Positions 1-7,121 of a stretch of 47,472 nt of DNA are shown one piece after another. The translations under genes and the position numbers were made by a program. Below the pieces are notes generated by a model, which saw only the letters and a program-made list of their open reading frames with translations, did no database searches and was not told the origin of the DNA. The stretch's first letter is position 1, and the number at the start of each line of letters is the position of its first letter. The DNA is from an uncultured Acidobacteriota bacterium (GTDB taxonomy: Bacteria; Acidobacteriota; Vicinamibacteria; Vicinamibacterales; CAVVIG01): assembly GCA_902825985.1 (NCBI GenBank), contig CADEDC010000017.1:1-47472 (forward strand). The letters run 5' to 3'.

Positions 1-605
1 CCGGCGAGCAGCATCAGCTGGTGCGACGCTTCGAGCGCGAGCTCGTCGACCGCGGTCCACTGCGGCGCCCGGTCGCAGCGCAGCGACGGCCGCAACCGGG
101 GCGATGGCGGACACAGCGGTCGTCCGGGGGCCGGCCCCTTCTTCGGCAGCGCGCGCCAGCGATCGCCCCATGGCTCAGGGTCGCCCGGCGGTGTGTCGGT
201 GACTGCGCAGTAGAGCTGCCAGAGTCTGGCATCGTGATCGGTGTCGTCGTCCAGCCACTCGAATCCGAGCACCCGGATCAACCCGGGCGGCACCGTCAGG
301 TCGCGTCGTGGTGCCCGGAAGATCGGAATGCGGCGGACGACGTTCGGATCGAGCTTGCTGAACTGTTCGAGTTCGAACATCGTCCATTCGCGGTTCAGCC
401 ACGACTGCGAGACGATGAAGATGCCGGCCGAACTCGCCGCAATCGCCTGCTGGAGGCTGTGCTGCAGCAGATCCCCGCCGCTCAGCGTCGCCTCATCCAG
501 CCAGACGTTCAGGCCGATGCTGCGGAGCGCCGTCGCGACACACTTCGCGACCGCCGTGTCCGGCTTCGTGTGTGCGTAGCTGATAAAGACCAGAGGGTCG
601 GCCAA
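1..605 (-). CDS. TIR-domain protein, N-terminal part (runs off left edge)
   Basis: Reading the minus strand from a TTG at 605 gives an open frame to the window edge, beginning ADPLVFISYAH. This is the first strand and loop of a TIR domain, followed by a GLNVWLDE segment near residue 31 and SWLNREWTMFELEQF near residue 68. Glu78 in the last segment sits where TIR NADases carry their catalytic glutamate. The TIR domain spans about residues 4-135; the proline-rich remainder to residue ~201 is a linker, and what follows lies outside the window. Bacterial TIR domains usually cleave NAD or make cyclic-ADP-ribose signals, often in antiphage defence, but some are only adaptors. No ATG is available in frame. 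A TACAAT box a few bases upstream suggests a very short leader. The identity as TIR is firm; the function is inferred because the partner domain is missing. Confidence 0.8.
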   Translation of the reverse strand, partial: MADPLVFISYAHTKPDTAVAKCVATALRSIGLNVWLDEATLSGGDLLQHSLQQAIAASSAGIFIVSQSWLNREWTMFELEQFSKLDPNVVRRIPIFRAPRRDLTVPPGLIRVLGFEWLDDDTDHDARLWQLYCAVTDTPPGDPEPWGDRWRALPKKGPAPGRPLCPPSPRLRPSLRCDRAPQWTAVDELALEASHQLMLLA

Positions 606-662
606 GACGAGCCCGATTGTAGATCGAGGGCTGGCCGGGTTCGTGCTTTCGGACCCGGGCAG

Positions 663-1646
663 ATGCCTAATCGTCCACATATGACGACGATTGCCACCTG
701 GCTGGTGTCGGCGGCCGCCGCCGCGTTACTTGTGGCACGTGCCGGTGTGCCCGGCGCCGGCGTAGTGGGCGCCGCCGCAGAACCGGCCAACTGGGCCCTC
801 GACCGCATCGACCAGCGCCACCTGCCGCTGGATGGCCGGCCGTTCGAGCCGGGCGGCACCGGCGTCGGCATCGAGATCTACGTCATCGACAGCGGTGTCC
901 GTATCGCCCACCCCGCCTTCGGCGGCCGGGCCGAGCCGATTGGCGACTTCTTCGGTGGCCCGTTGCCGCCCGACGCCGCCCCGGCCGACGTCTCAGACTG
1001 TGCCTCTCCGGACGGCCACGGCACCCTGAACGCCAGCCTGGCGGCCGGCTCGCCGTTCGGCGTCGCCAGCGCCGCCCGCGTGCGGGTGCTGCGCGCCGCC
1101 GGCGGGCCCACCTGTGACGGAACCCCGGAGGCAACCCGCCGCGCCGTCGAGTGGATCACCGCCCACGGACGGACGCCGGCCGTCGTCAACCTGAGCTTCC
1201 GCTTCGCCGATGCGGCGCTGAACCGGTCCATCCACGCATCGACCGCCGCGGGATTCCTCTACACCCTGTCGGCCGGCAGTGCGGGCGACGTGACCAAGTA
1301 CTGGGGCCCGACGCTGCCGGGGGAAACGTTGATCGTCGCCGGGGTGGACGATCGCGACGTGGCGACGCGCAGCGACTACGGAGCGGCGCTGTCGCTCTTC
1401 GCACCGGCGGTCAGCGTCACCGGGGCCGGCCTCCGGGATGGCGGCAAGGGGTGGACGCCGGCGCGAGACCAGAGCGGCGACTCGTATGCCGCGCCGCTGG
1501 TCGCCGGTGTCGCCGCGTTGTACCTGGAGCGCCATCCACGGGCGACGCCTCGGGAAGTACGGGAGGCGATTCTCGCTGCCGCGACAACCGGCGTCGTCAA
1601 GAATCCCGGCCAGTCGCCGAACCGCCTGCTGCACGTTGTCAGGTGA
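663..1646 (+). CDS. secreted subtilisin-like (S8) protease with altered oxyanion site
   Basis: 327 residues from ATG 663, or 321 from ATG 681. Neither start has a clear ribosome site; 663 is preferred because it gives the signal peptide a charged N-terminus. A hydrophobic export segment (about residues 10-37) is followed directly by an S8 peptidase domain. The Asp motif (YVIDSGV), the His motif (DGHGT) and the Ser motif (SGDSYAAPLVAG, in place of GTSMAxP) are all present in order. Where subtilisins have AAGN, with the oxyanion-hole Asn, this protein has SAGS. It could be a weakly active or inactive S8 member, or use another residue. There is no obvious propeptide, and it is monocistronic. A tandem 10-bp repeat overlaps its stop codon. 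S8 fold assignment is firm; activity is uncertain. Confidence 0.85.
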   Translation: MPNRPHMTTIATWLVSAAAAALLVARAGVPGAGVVGAAAEPANWALDRIDQRHLPLDGRPFEPGGTGVGIEIYVIDSGVRIAHPAFGGRAEPIGDFFGGPLPPDAAPADVSDCASPDGHGTLNASLAAGSPFGVASAARVRVLRAAGGPTCDGTPEATRRAVEWITAHGRTPAVVNLSFRFADAALNRSIHASTAAGFLYTLSAGSAGDVTKYWGPTLPGETLIVAGVDDRDVATRSDYGAALSLFAPAVSVTGAGLRDGGKGWTPARDQSGDSYAAPLVAGVAALYLERHPRATPREVREAILAAATTGVVKNPGQSPNRLLHVVR

Positions 1647-1667
1647 GGTCAGGCGAGGTCAGGTGAG
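1638..1667 (+). repeat. three tandem copies of a 10-bp unit
   Basis: The unit gtcaggtgag occurs three times in a row, with one substitution (gtcaggcgag) in the middle copy. The first copy contains the protease stop codon. It probably arose by slippage; no function is evident. Confidence 0.75.
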
Positions 1668-1674
1668 CGCCGCC

Positions 1675-2100
1675 TCAGTTCTGGAGGGAATCCGGCGCGG
1701 CCAGCGCGGCGGCACAACGGCCGAGCACGTCGCAGAGGACGCGCGGGTCGGTCGGTTTCACGAAGAAGTGGTCGAACCCAGCCTGCTGCGAGCGGGCGCG
1801 ATCGGCGTCCTGTCCATATCCCGTCAACGCGATCAGCACGATGCCGTCGAAGCCGGGGTTCGCCCGAATCCGCCGCGCCACCTCGTAGCCGTCGAGCACG
1901 GGCAGACCGATATCGAGCAGCACGGCGTGCGGGCGAAACGCCTCGGCCACGGCCAGGGCGCTCAGACCGTCGGCGGCGGTTCTGACCTGATACCCCGAGA
2001 GTTCCAGCAGCATCGATAGCGTCGCGGCGCCATCCGCGTTGTCATCGACGACGAGGACCCTGAAGGCGGAGTCGTGCAGCGCGCGCGCGTTGGGCGACAT
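1675..2100 (-). CDS. single-domain response regulator (CheY-like receiver)
   Basis: 141 residues forming one receiver domain. The acidic pair D19/D20, the phospho-acceptor D63 (LLDIGLP), the switch T93 and K115 in VKP are all present, so it should be phosphorylatable. There is no output domain, so it should act by protein-protein contact or as a phosphate carrier. It lies 61 bp downstream of malate synthase on the same strand and may be the last gene of that run, although the gap is large enough for its own promoter. No kinase is adjacent; the nearest in the window is the hybrid kinase at 24.5-26.2 kb. The family call is firm, the partner unknown. Confidence 0.88.
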   Translation of the reverse strand: MSPNARALHDSAFRVLVVDDNADGAATLSMLLELSGYQVRTAADGLSALAVAEAFRPHAVLLDIGLPVLDGYEVARRIRANPGFDGIVLIALTGYGQDADRARSQQAGFDHFFVKPTDPRVLCDVLGRCAAALAAPDSLQN

Positions 2101-2161
2101 GTAACAGGACGTGACGGGAGCACTTCATCTTGTCAGATGGGCCAACACCGCGCAAGCTGAG

Positions 2162-4042
2162 CTACGTCTCCCAATCGGGGTTCTCGGTGATCCGTGTGCC
2201 GTCGGCCCGGAATGCCCGCGCGAGCGCGGCAATCCGCTCGGTGGCACGACCCAGATCGTGGGTGCCGAGCGTGATGTTTAGCAGGTCGATGTACCACGGC
2301 AGCTTCACCGCATCGTGCACGTAGACGTCGACAATCTCGCGGGCGATCGGCAGCGTCGTGTCCTTCGAGTCGTCGTGCACGTCGCGATTGCCGGCCTGGC
2401 GCAGCTTGCCGTACTCCTCGGCCAGCAGCCGATCGAACAGCTCCGGCGTCAGCACGTCGCCGGCTTTCACCCCGGTGGCCTCGTCGTCGGCCGTGAACGC
2501 GGCGTGCTTGTGCAGCCACTCCCAGAGGATGCTGAGCCGGATCTCGCCCGTCGCCATATCCTCCATCAGGTACAGGATGTCGTCGTTGCCGAAGAAATCG
2601 GCCGGCTTCAGCGCGGCCGCCTGCAGGCCTTGCCCGAAGGCGTTGCCGTACTGCAGGCCGACGCTGATCAAGTCGCGCGCCCCGCGCACCGTCCGCGGCG
2701 CCGGATCGCACGCGGTGAGCCCGTCGGCGTCGGCGGGCGTGTACGAGAGCCGCGGGAACGGCCGCCCGAGCTGATTGTCGTCGCCCACCGTCTGCCAGAC
2801 CGGACGGACGATGTGGACCATCTTCCAGTGCGCCACCCATTTTCCGCTGGCGCCCTCACGCTGTTCCCGTTCGGCACCGGCGACCGCCCGTTGCATCCCG
2901 GCCGCGACCCCCGCTTCCGACCCGACCGGGATGTTCGGTTCCATCCCGCCCTGCCATAACGCGCACTGGCCGAGCTTGTCGGGCGTATTCACGGCCCGTC
3001 GCACGCGATCCTCGTAGTTCCGCATGTAGCCGTAGGTCATCGTGATGGCGTCGATGTTCGGATGCACGAACGCGGCGTCCCAGTGCATGGCGTCGGCGAC
3101 ACTGTTGATGTAGTCCCAGCGCCCCGTGTTGAAGCCGATGAAGTGGCGGCCGAGCGCCGCCCGGATCTCCATCAGCTGGAAGCAGGCCTCGAACTGCTCG
3201 ACCAGGACGTAGGCCTTGACGGTGCCGGTCGGCAGGCCGAGATGCGCTTCGAGGGCGCTGAGGATGTCGTTCCACAGCGCCGCCTCCTCGGCCGTCTGGA
3301 TCTTCGGCAGATACAGGACGACCGACGAACCATCGCGGCGCAACTGCGCGGCGTTGTTGACGACGTAGAGGACGGCATCGACGATGGCGGCGGAGAAACC
3401 GCGGCCGTCACGGCGCCGGACGTGGCGATCGTCGAGATGCAGGCCGCGGGCGCGGAAGATCCGCGTCGTGAACCGCAGCTGCTGCTCGACGTCGCCGACG
3501 ATCGGCCGCTTGAGGAACCCTTCGGCCCAGCGATTCATCTCGGCCGCGACCTCGTTCGCCGTGTCGAGGAACCGGCGGTCGTGATGGACGGCGAGCTTCA
3601 GGTTGCGCTGGTTGTCCAGCGACATCGTCGACAGCTGTCCGAGCGCATCCTCGCCGTCGAACATCCAGCCGTCGGCGCCGGACAGCAGCGCGTAGGCGAC
3701 ATTGCGGAGGCTCCGCTCGATTCGTGCGTCGGGCCTGGCGCCCGGTCCGGTGCCCTGGATCCACTGACGCCGCAGGTCGTGCGGAATGTCACTGCCGACG
3801 AAGTCGCCGTCGCGCGCCTGCTGGACGGTGAGGCTGGTGCGACCGATCGTCGCCGCCGGATCGAGAAACGCGATCCGCTGTTGCTGCGCCGCCCGGGCGC
3901 TGCGCCGGGCGATGCGCGCCCGCATCAGCGCTTTGCGATCGTCGTCGAGCGGCGCCAGCACGTCGAGCGCGTCGACGGCCTGCGCCGTGAAGACGTCGGC
4001 GTACTGCGTCGAAAGGTTGCCGCGGATGTCCAGACGTGCCAT
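2162..4042 (-). CDS. aceB: malate synthase
   Basis: 626 residues. It condenses glyoxylate with acetyl-CoA to give malate and CoA, the second step of the glyoxylate shunt, in the cytoplasm. Family signatures include GRWDYINS at residues 307-314 and MEDMATGEI at about 493-501, which holds the catalytic-base Asp495; E282 lies in a strand that fits a metal ligand. It is about 90 residues longer than the common A-form, with extra sequence at roughly 395-450 and 515-565. ATG 4042 was chosen because it begins two bases after the stop of the preceding metallo-beta-lactamase gene and lies behind a GGTGAAG ribosome site. The two are therefore probably co-transcribed. No isocitrate lyase is in the window. 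Confident on function. Confidence 0.92.
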   Translation of the reverse strand: MARLDIRGNLSTQYADVFTAQAVDALDVLAPLDDDRKALMRARIARRSARAAQQQRIAFLDPAATIGRTSLTVQQARDGDFVGSDIPHDLRRQWIQGTGPGARPDARIERSLRNVAYALLSGADGWMFDGEDALGQLSTMSLDNQRNLKLAVHHDRRFLDTANEVAAEMNRWAEGFLKRPIVGDVEQQLRFTTRIFRARGLHLDDRHVRRRDGRGFSAAIVDAVLYVVNNAAQLRRDGSSVVLYLPKIQTAEEAALWNDILSALEAHLGLPTGTVKAYVLVEQFEACFQLMEIRAALGRHFIGFNTGRWDYINSVADAMHWDAAFVHPNIDAITMTYGYMRNYEDRVRRAVNTPDKLGQCALWQGGMEPNIPVGSEAGVAAGMQRAVAGAEREQREGASGKWVAHWKMVHIVRPVWQTVGDDNQLGRPFPRLSYTPADADGLTACDPAPRTVRGARDLISVGLQYGNAFGQGLQAAALKPADFFGNDDILYLMEDMATGEIRLSILWEWLHKHAAFTADDEATGVKAGDVLTPELFDRLLAEEYGKLRQAGNRDVHDDSKDTTLPIAREIVDVYVHDAVKLPWYIDLLNITLGTHDLGRATERIAALARAFRADGTRITENPDWET

Positions 4043-4044
4043 GG

Positions 4045-4947
4045 CTACTTCACCGCCGCTTTCTGCTGCGCTGCAATCGTGTCGTTGAACACCTTCTCGA
4101 CCGTGTCGAGCTCGCGGATGTAGCCGGCCGGGTCGATGTAGGGGTTCGGGCTGGACCCGTGCCGCTTGAACTTCTCGCTCATGTTGTACATCGCCGGATG
4201 CGACGCCAGCGGCACGTCGCAGGGCAGCGACCGCAGCACCGCGAACGCGCGCCGGTACTCGTCGGCGATGGTCGGGTTGTCCTTGTTGTTGACCAGCACG
4301 AAGCCGGGGTTGACGCCGACGCTGCCGATGATGACCACGTCCAGCGTCCGGCCGTTCTCGGTCGCCTTCATCGTCCACGTCGTATTCCCCCGGGTGTGGC
4401 CGGGCGTCAGACGGGCGGTGAGGGTGGTGCCGCCGAGCGTGACGGTGTCGCCGTCCTTCAGGATGCGGTCAATCGGGTGCGGCTTGCCGCCCGGCTTCAT
4501 CCGCTCGAGCGCCGGCACGTCCTCCTGCATCGCCATCACCTGCGCGTTGGTGGCCAGCTTGACCGCGGCGTCGCCTTCCATGTGGTCGCCGTGCGCATGG
4601 CTGCCGAGGACGATCTTGATGTCGGACACCTTGAAGCCGAGCGTCGCCACCGAGCTGAGAATCACCGGCACGTTCGCTTCATACGAGCTGTTGATGAGGA
4701 TGTGGCCCTGCGGCGTGGTGACCAGGAACGACGCCAGGCTCTCGGTACCGACGTACCAGATGTTGTCGACAATCTTGTGGGGAGGAAAGGCCGTGGTCTG
4801 CGTCTCGCGGGTGCCGACGTTGCGGCGGAACAGCGCTTCGAGCGTCCACTCGCTGGCGGGGGGGGCCTGGGCGGCGGCCGGCAGGGCCGACACCAGCGGG
4901 AGCCCGACGAGAACGGCGGCGAGAGCGGAACCGGTGAACCTGCGCAT
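4045..4947 (-). CDS. subclass-B3-like metallo-beta-lactamase
   Basis: 300 residues with a signal peptide ending around AAA-QA (residue 27). The zinc-site pattern matches subclass B3: H117-x-H119-x-D121-H122 (SHAHGDH), H184 (TPGHTRG) and H250 (ASHP). The strand IWYVGTESLASFLVTTPQGH is also typical of B3 enzymes such as L1 and FEZ. B3 enzymes hydrolyse beta-lactams, often carbapenems, in the periplasm. However, many environmental B3-like MBL proteins have other or unknown substrates, so resistance is inferred and not shown. The stop is two bases before malate synthase and the start is 65 bp after the DUF411 gene, which suggests an operon with an unrelated metabolic gene. No regulator of the AmpR type is nearby. 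Confidence 0.85.
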   Translation of the reverse strand: MRRFTGSALAAVLVGLPLVSALPAAAQAPPASEWTLEALFRRNVGTRETQTTAFPPHKIVDNIWYVGTESLASFLVTTPQGHILINSSYEANVPVILSSVATLGFKVSDIKIVLGSHAHGDHMEGDAAVKLATNAQVMAMQEDVPALERMKPGGKPHPIDRILKDGDTVTLGGTTLTARLTPGHTRGNTTWTMKATENGRTLDVVIIGSVGVNPGFVLVNNKDNPTIADEYRRAFAVLRSLPCDVPLASHPAMYNMSEKFKRHGSSPNPYIDPAGYIRELDTVEKVFNDTIAAQQKAAVK

Positions 4948-5012
4948 GCGTGCGTGCCTCCGGCGCGAATTATAGTCGCACCCGAGGCACGCCGCAGGGC
5001 TGTGCCTGCGAA

Positions 5013-5471
5013 CTAGTGCTTCTCGTAGACGGTCTGCTTCCCCGCCTTGTCGAACGCCATCACGTTGTACGGCTCGACCTGACCGCTCGGCACTTCCATG
5101 CCCGGCGAACCGACCGGCATACCGGGTACCGCCAGGCCGACCACCTTCGGCTTCTCCGCCAGCAGCTTCTTCACCGCCGACGCCGGCACATGCCCCTCGA
5201 GAACGTAGCCGCCGACGAGCGCCGTGTGGCACGACTGGGCGTCGACCGGCACGCCGTACTGGGTCTTGATCGGCGTGACGTCCATCTGATCGGTCGACTT
5301 GACGTCGAAGCCCTGCGCCTTCATGTGCTCGATCCACTTGCTGCAGCAGCCGCAGGTCGGGCTCTTGAAGACCGTCACCACGGGCTTGGCGCTCTGCGCC
5401 ACCGACGACGTGCCCAGGCCGACGCCGAGGGTGAGCGCCAGCGCCGCCGCTAGAGAACGAATCTGCATCAT
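5013..5471 (-). CDS. periplasmic DUF411 metal-binding protein (CopG-like)
   Basis: 152 residues with a signal peptide (cleavage near AQS, residue ~27). The mature protein starts with a thioredoxin-like strand and the CGCC motif in SPTCGCCSKWIEHM, plus the later Cys/His in QSCHTALV and the GHVPA segment, all diagnostic of DUF411. Characterised relatives (CopG) bind copper through the Cys cluster and sit in copper-resistance loci. No other copper gene is adjacent, so a copper role is inferred from the family. The start was taken at the first of two consecutive ATGs, behind a GGGAGTGGGG ribosome site. It is the first gene of the leftward run and is divergent from phoD, with 78 bp between the two starts. 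Confidence 0.85.
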   Translation of the reverse strand: MMQIRSLAAALALTLGVGLGTSSVAQSAKPVVTVFKSPTCGCCSKWIEHMKAQGFDVKSTDQMDVTPIKTQYGVPVDAQSCHTALVGGYVLEGHVPASAVKKLLAEKPKVVGLAVPGMPVGSPGMEVPSGQVEPYNVMAFDKAGKQTVYEKH

Positions 5472-5549
5472 GTACCCCACTCCCGCTCTGACTCTAACAT
5501 GGCGGACCCGCCGAACCCGACCTGCCGTATGCTGTTGAGCAGGCCCCCC

Positions 5550-7085
5550 ATGCGCTCCTCCGACGTCGACCGGCGGCGTTTCCTGCGGATGCTGAGTTTC
5601 AGCACGCTCGGCCTGACCGCACCCCGGCTGGCCGGCGCCGCCGGCCGCCTGACCGGCGACCGCCAGCCGTTCACCCTGGGCGTCGCCGCCGGCGATCCGG
5701 CACCCGACGGCTTCGTCATCTGGACGCGTCTGGCGCCCGACCCGCTCAACGGCGGCGGCATGCCACCCGTGCCGGCCCGCGTCCGCTGGGAGCTGTTTGC
5801 CGACGAGACGCTGCGGCAGGTCGTCAAGAGGGGGACGGCGATCGCCAGTCCGACCCTCGCCCATGCCGTTCACGTGGAGGTGACCGGGCTCGCGCCGGAC
5901 CGCTGGTATTGGTACCGCTTCAGCACGGACGACGCGGTCAGCGCCGTCGGGCGCGGCCGCACCCTGCCGCACGCGGACGCCGCGGTCAGCCGCCTGCGCT
6001 TCGCGTTCGCGTCGTGCCAGCACTACGAGCAGGGCTACTTCACCGCGCTGCGCCATCTCGCGCGCGAAGACGTCGCCGTCATCTTCCACCTCGGCGACTA
6101 CATCTACGAATCGCCGGCCCGCGACGGCCGGACGCGGCGACACCTCGGCCCGGAGCTCTTCACCCTCGACGACTACCGCAACCGCTACGCGCAGTACAAG
6201 TGCGATCCCGATCTGCAGGCGGCCCACGCGGCCTGTCCGTGGGTCGTGACCTGGGACGACCACGAGGTGTCCGACAATTACGCCGGCCCGACCCTGCGCC
6301 TCGGACGGTCGGACGAAGGCTTCCTGCGGCGCCGGGCCGCCGCCTATCAGGCTTATTACGAGCACATGCCGCTGCGTCCGGGCTGGCTGACCCACGGGCC
6401 GGTCGCCCAGCTGTTCCGCGGCTTCCGCTGCGGTGCCCTGGCCTCGTTCTTCGTCCTCGACACGCGGCAATACCGCACCGTCCAGCCATGCGGCGACAAT
6501 ACGACGTGGCCCTGTGACGGCATGCTCGATCCTGGGGCGACGATGCTGGGACCGGCGCAGGCTGCATGGCTGTTCGACGGTGTCCGGAGGTCGTCGAGCC
6601 GCTGGAACATCCTGCCGCAGCAGGTGATGGTGGCGAAGGTGAACCGGCGCCAGAACGGGCGGGACCGCTTCACGATGGACCACTGGGCCGGCTACGAGAC
6701 CGAACGGCAGCGGCTGCTCGCCTGCTTCGCCGCGCGGCCGGACGCCAACGCCATCGTGCTCACCGGCGACCTCCACAGCAGCTGGGTCAACGACCTGCGG
6801 GCCACGGCCGACGGGCCGACGGTGGCCACCGAGTTCGTCGGCACCTCGTTGACGTCGGGGGGCGACGGGCAGGATCTGCCCAAGCCGATCGAGGCGGTGC
6901 TGGCCGACAACCCGTTCGTCCGCTTCTACAACGAGCAGCGCGGCTACGTGGTCTGCGACGTGTCGCCCCGGCAACTGCGCGCCGACTATCGCGTCGTCGA
7001 GACCGTCTCGCGGCCCGACGCGCCCTGCCTCACGCGGGCCGGCTTCATCGTCGAAGACGGCCGGCCCGGCGCGCAGCGTCTGTAG
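5550..7085 (+). CDS. phoD: PhoD-type alkaline phosphatase / phosphodiesterase, Tat-exported
   Basis: 511 residues. The start ATG 5550 has GAGCAGG six bases upstream and places a twin-arginine signal (DRRRFLRML) near residue 8. The N-terminal PhoD domain (about 40-130) precedes the metallophosphoesterase domain. Metal-site motifs are visible: FASCQHYE, FHLGDYIYE, WDDHEVSDNY and TGDLHSSW. PhoD enzymes release phosphate from mono- and diesters outside the cytoplasm, usually with calcium and iron. No Pho box was recognised in the 78-bp divergent region shared with the DUF411 gene. Length and motifs are complete. Confidence 0.93.
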   Translation: MRSSDVDRRRFLRMLSFSTLGLTAPRLAGAAGRLTGDRQPFTLGVAAGDPAPDGFVIWTRLAPDPLNGGGMPPVPARVRWELFADETLRQVVKRGTAIASPTLAHAVHVEVTGLAPDRWYWYRFSTDDAVSAVGRGRTLPHADAAVSRLRFAFASCQHYEQGYFTALRHLAREDVAVIFHLGDYIYESPARDGRTRRHLGPELFTLDDYRNRYAQYKCDPDLQAAHAACPWVVTWDDHEVSDNYAGPTLRLGRSDEGFLRRRAAAYQAYYEHMPLRPGWLTHGPVAQLFRGFRCGALASFFVLDTRQYRTVQPCGDNTTWPCDGMLDPGATMLGPAQAAWLFDGVRRSSSRWNILPQQVMVAKVNRRQNGRDRFTMDHWAGYETERQRLLACFAARPDANAIVLTGDLHSSWVNDLRATADGPTVATEFVGTSLTSGGDGQDLPKPIEAVLADNPFVRFYNEQRGYVVCDVSPRQLRADYRVVETVSRPDAPCLTRAGFIVEDGRPGAQRL

Positions 7086-7121
7086 CCGCCGGTGACGGTG
7101 GCGCCGCCGTGCGGCCGACGG

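Noticed and set aside
21..662. N-terminal extension of the protease frame to position 21
   Set aside because: Antisense to the TIR gene and Arg-rich, with no homology pattern; the signal peptide begins at 663 or 681.
5013..6974. 653-residue minus-strand frame covering DUF411 and phoD
   Set aside because: The part over phoD is a shadow; the real gene starts at 5471 with its own ribosome site.
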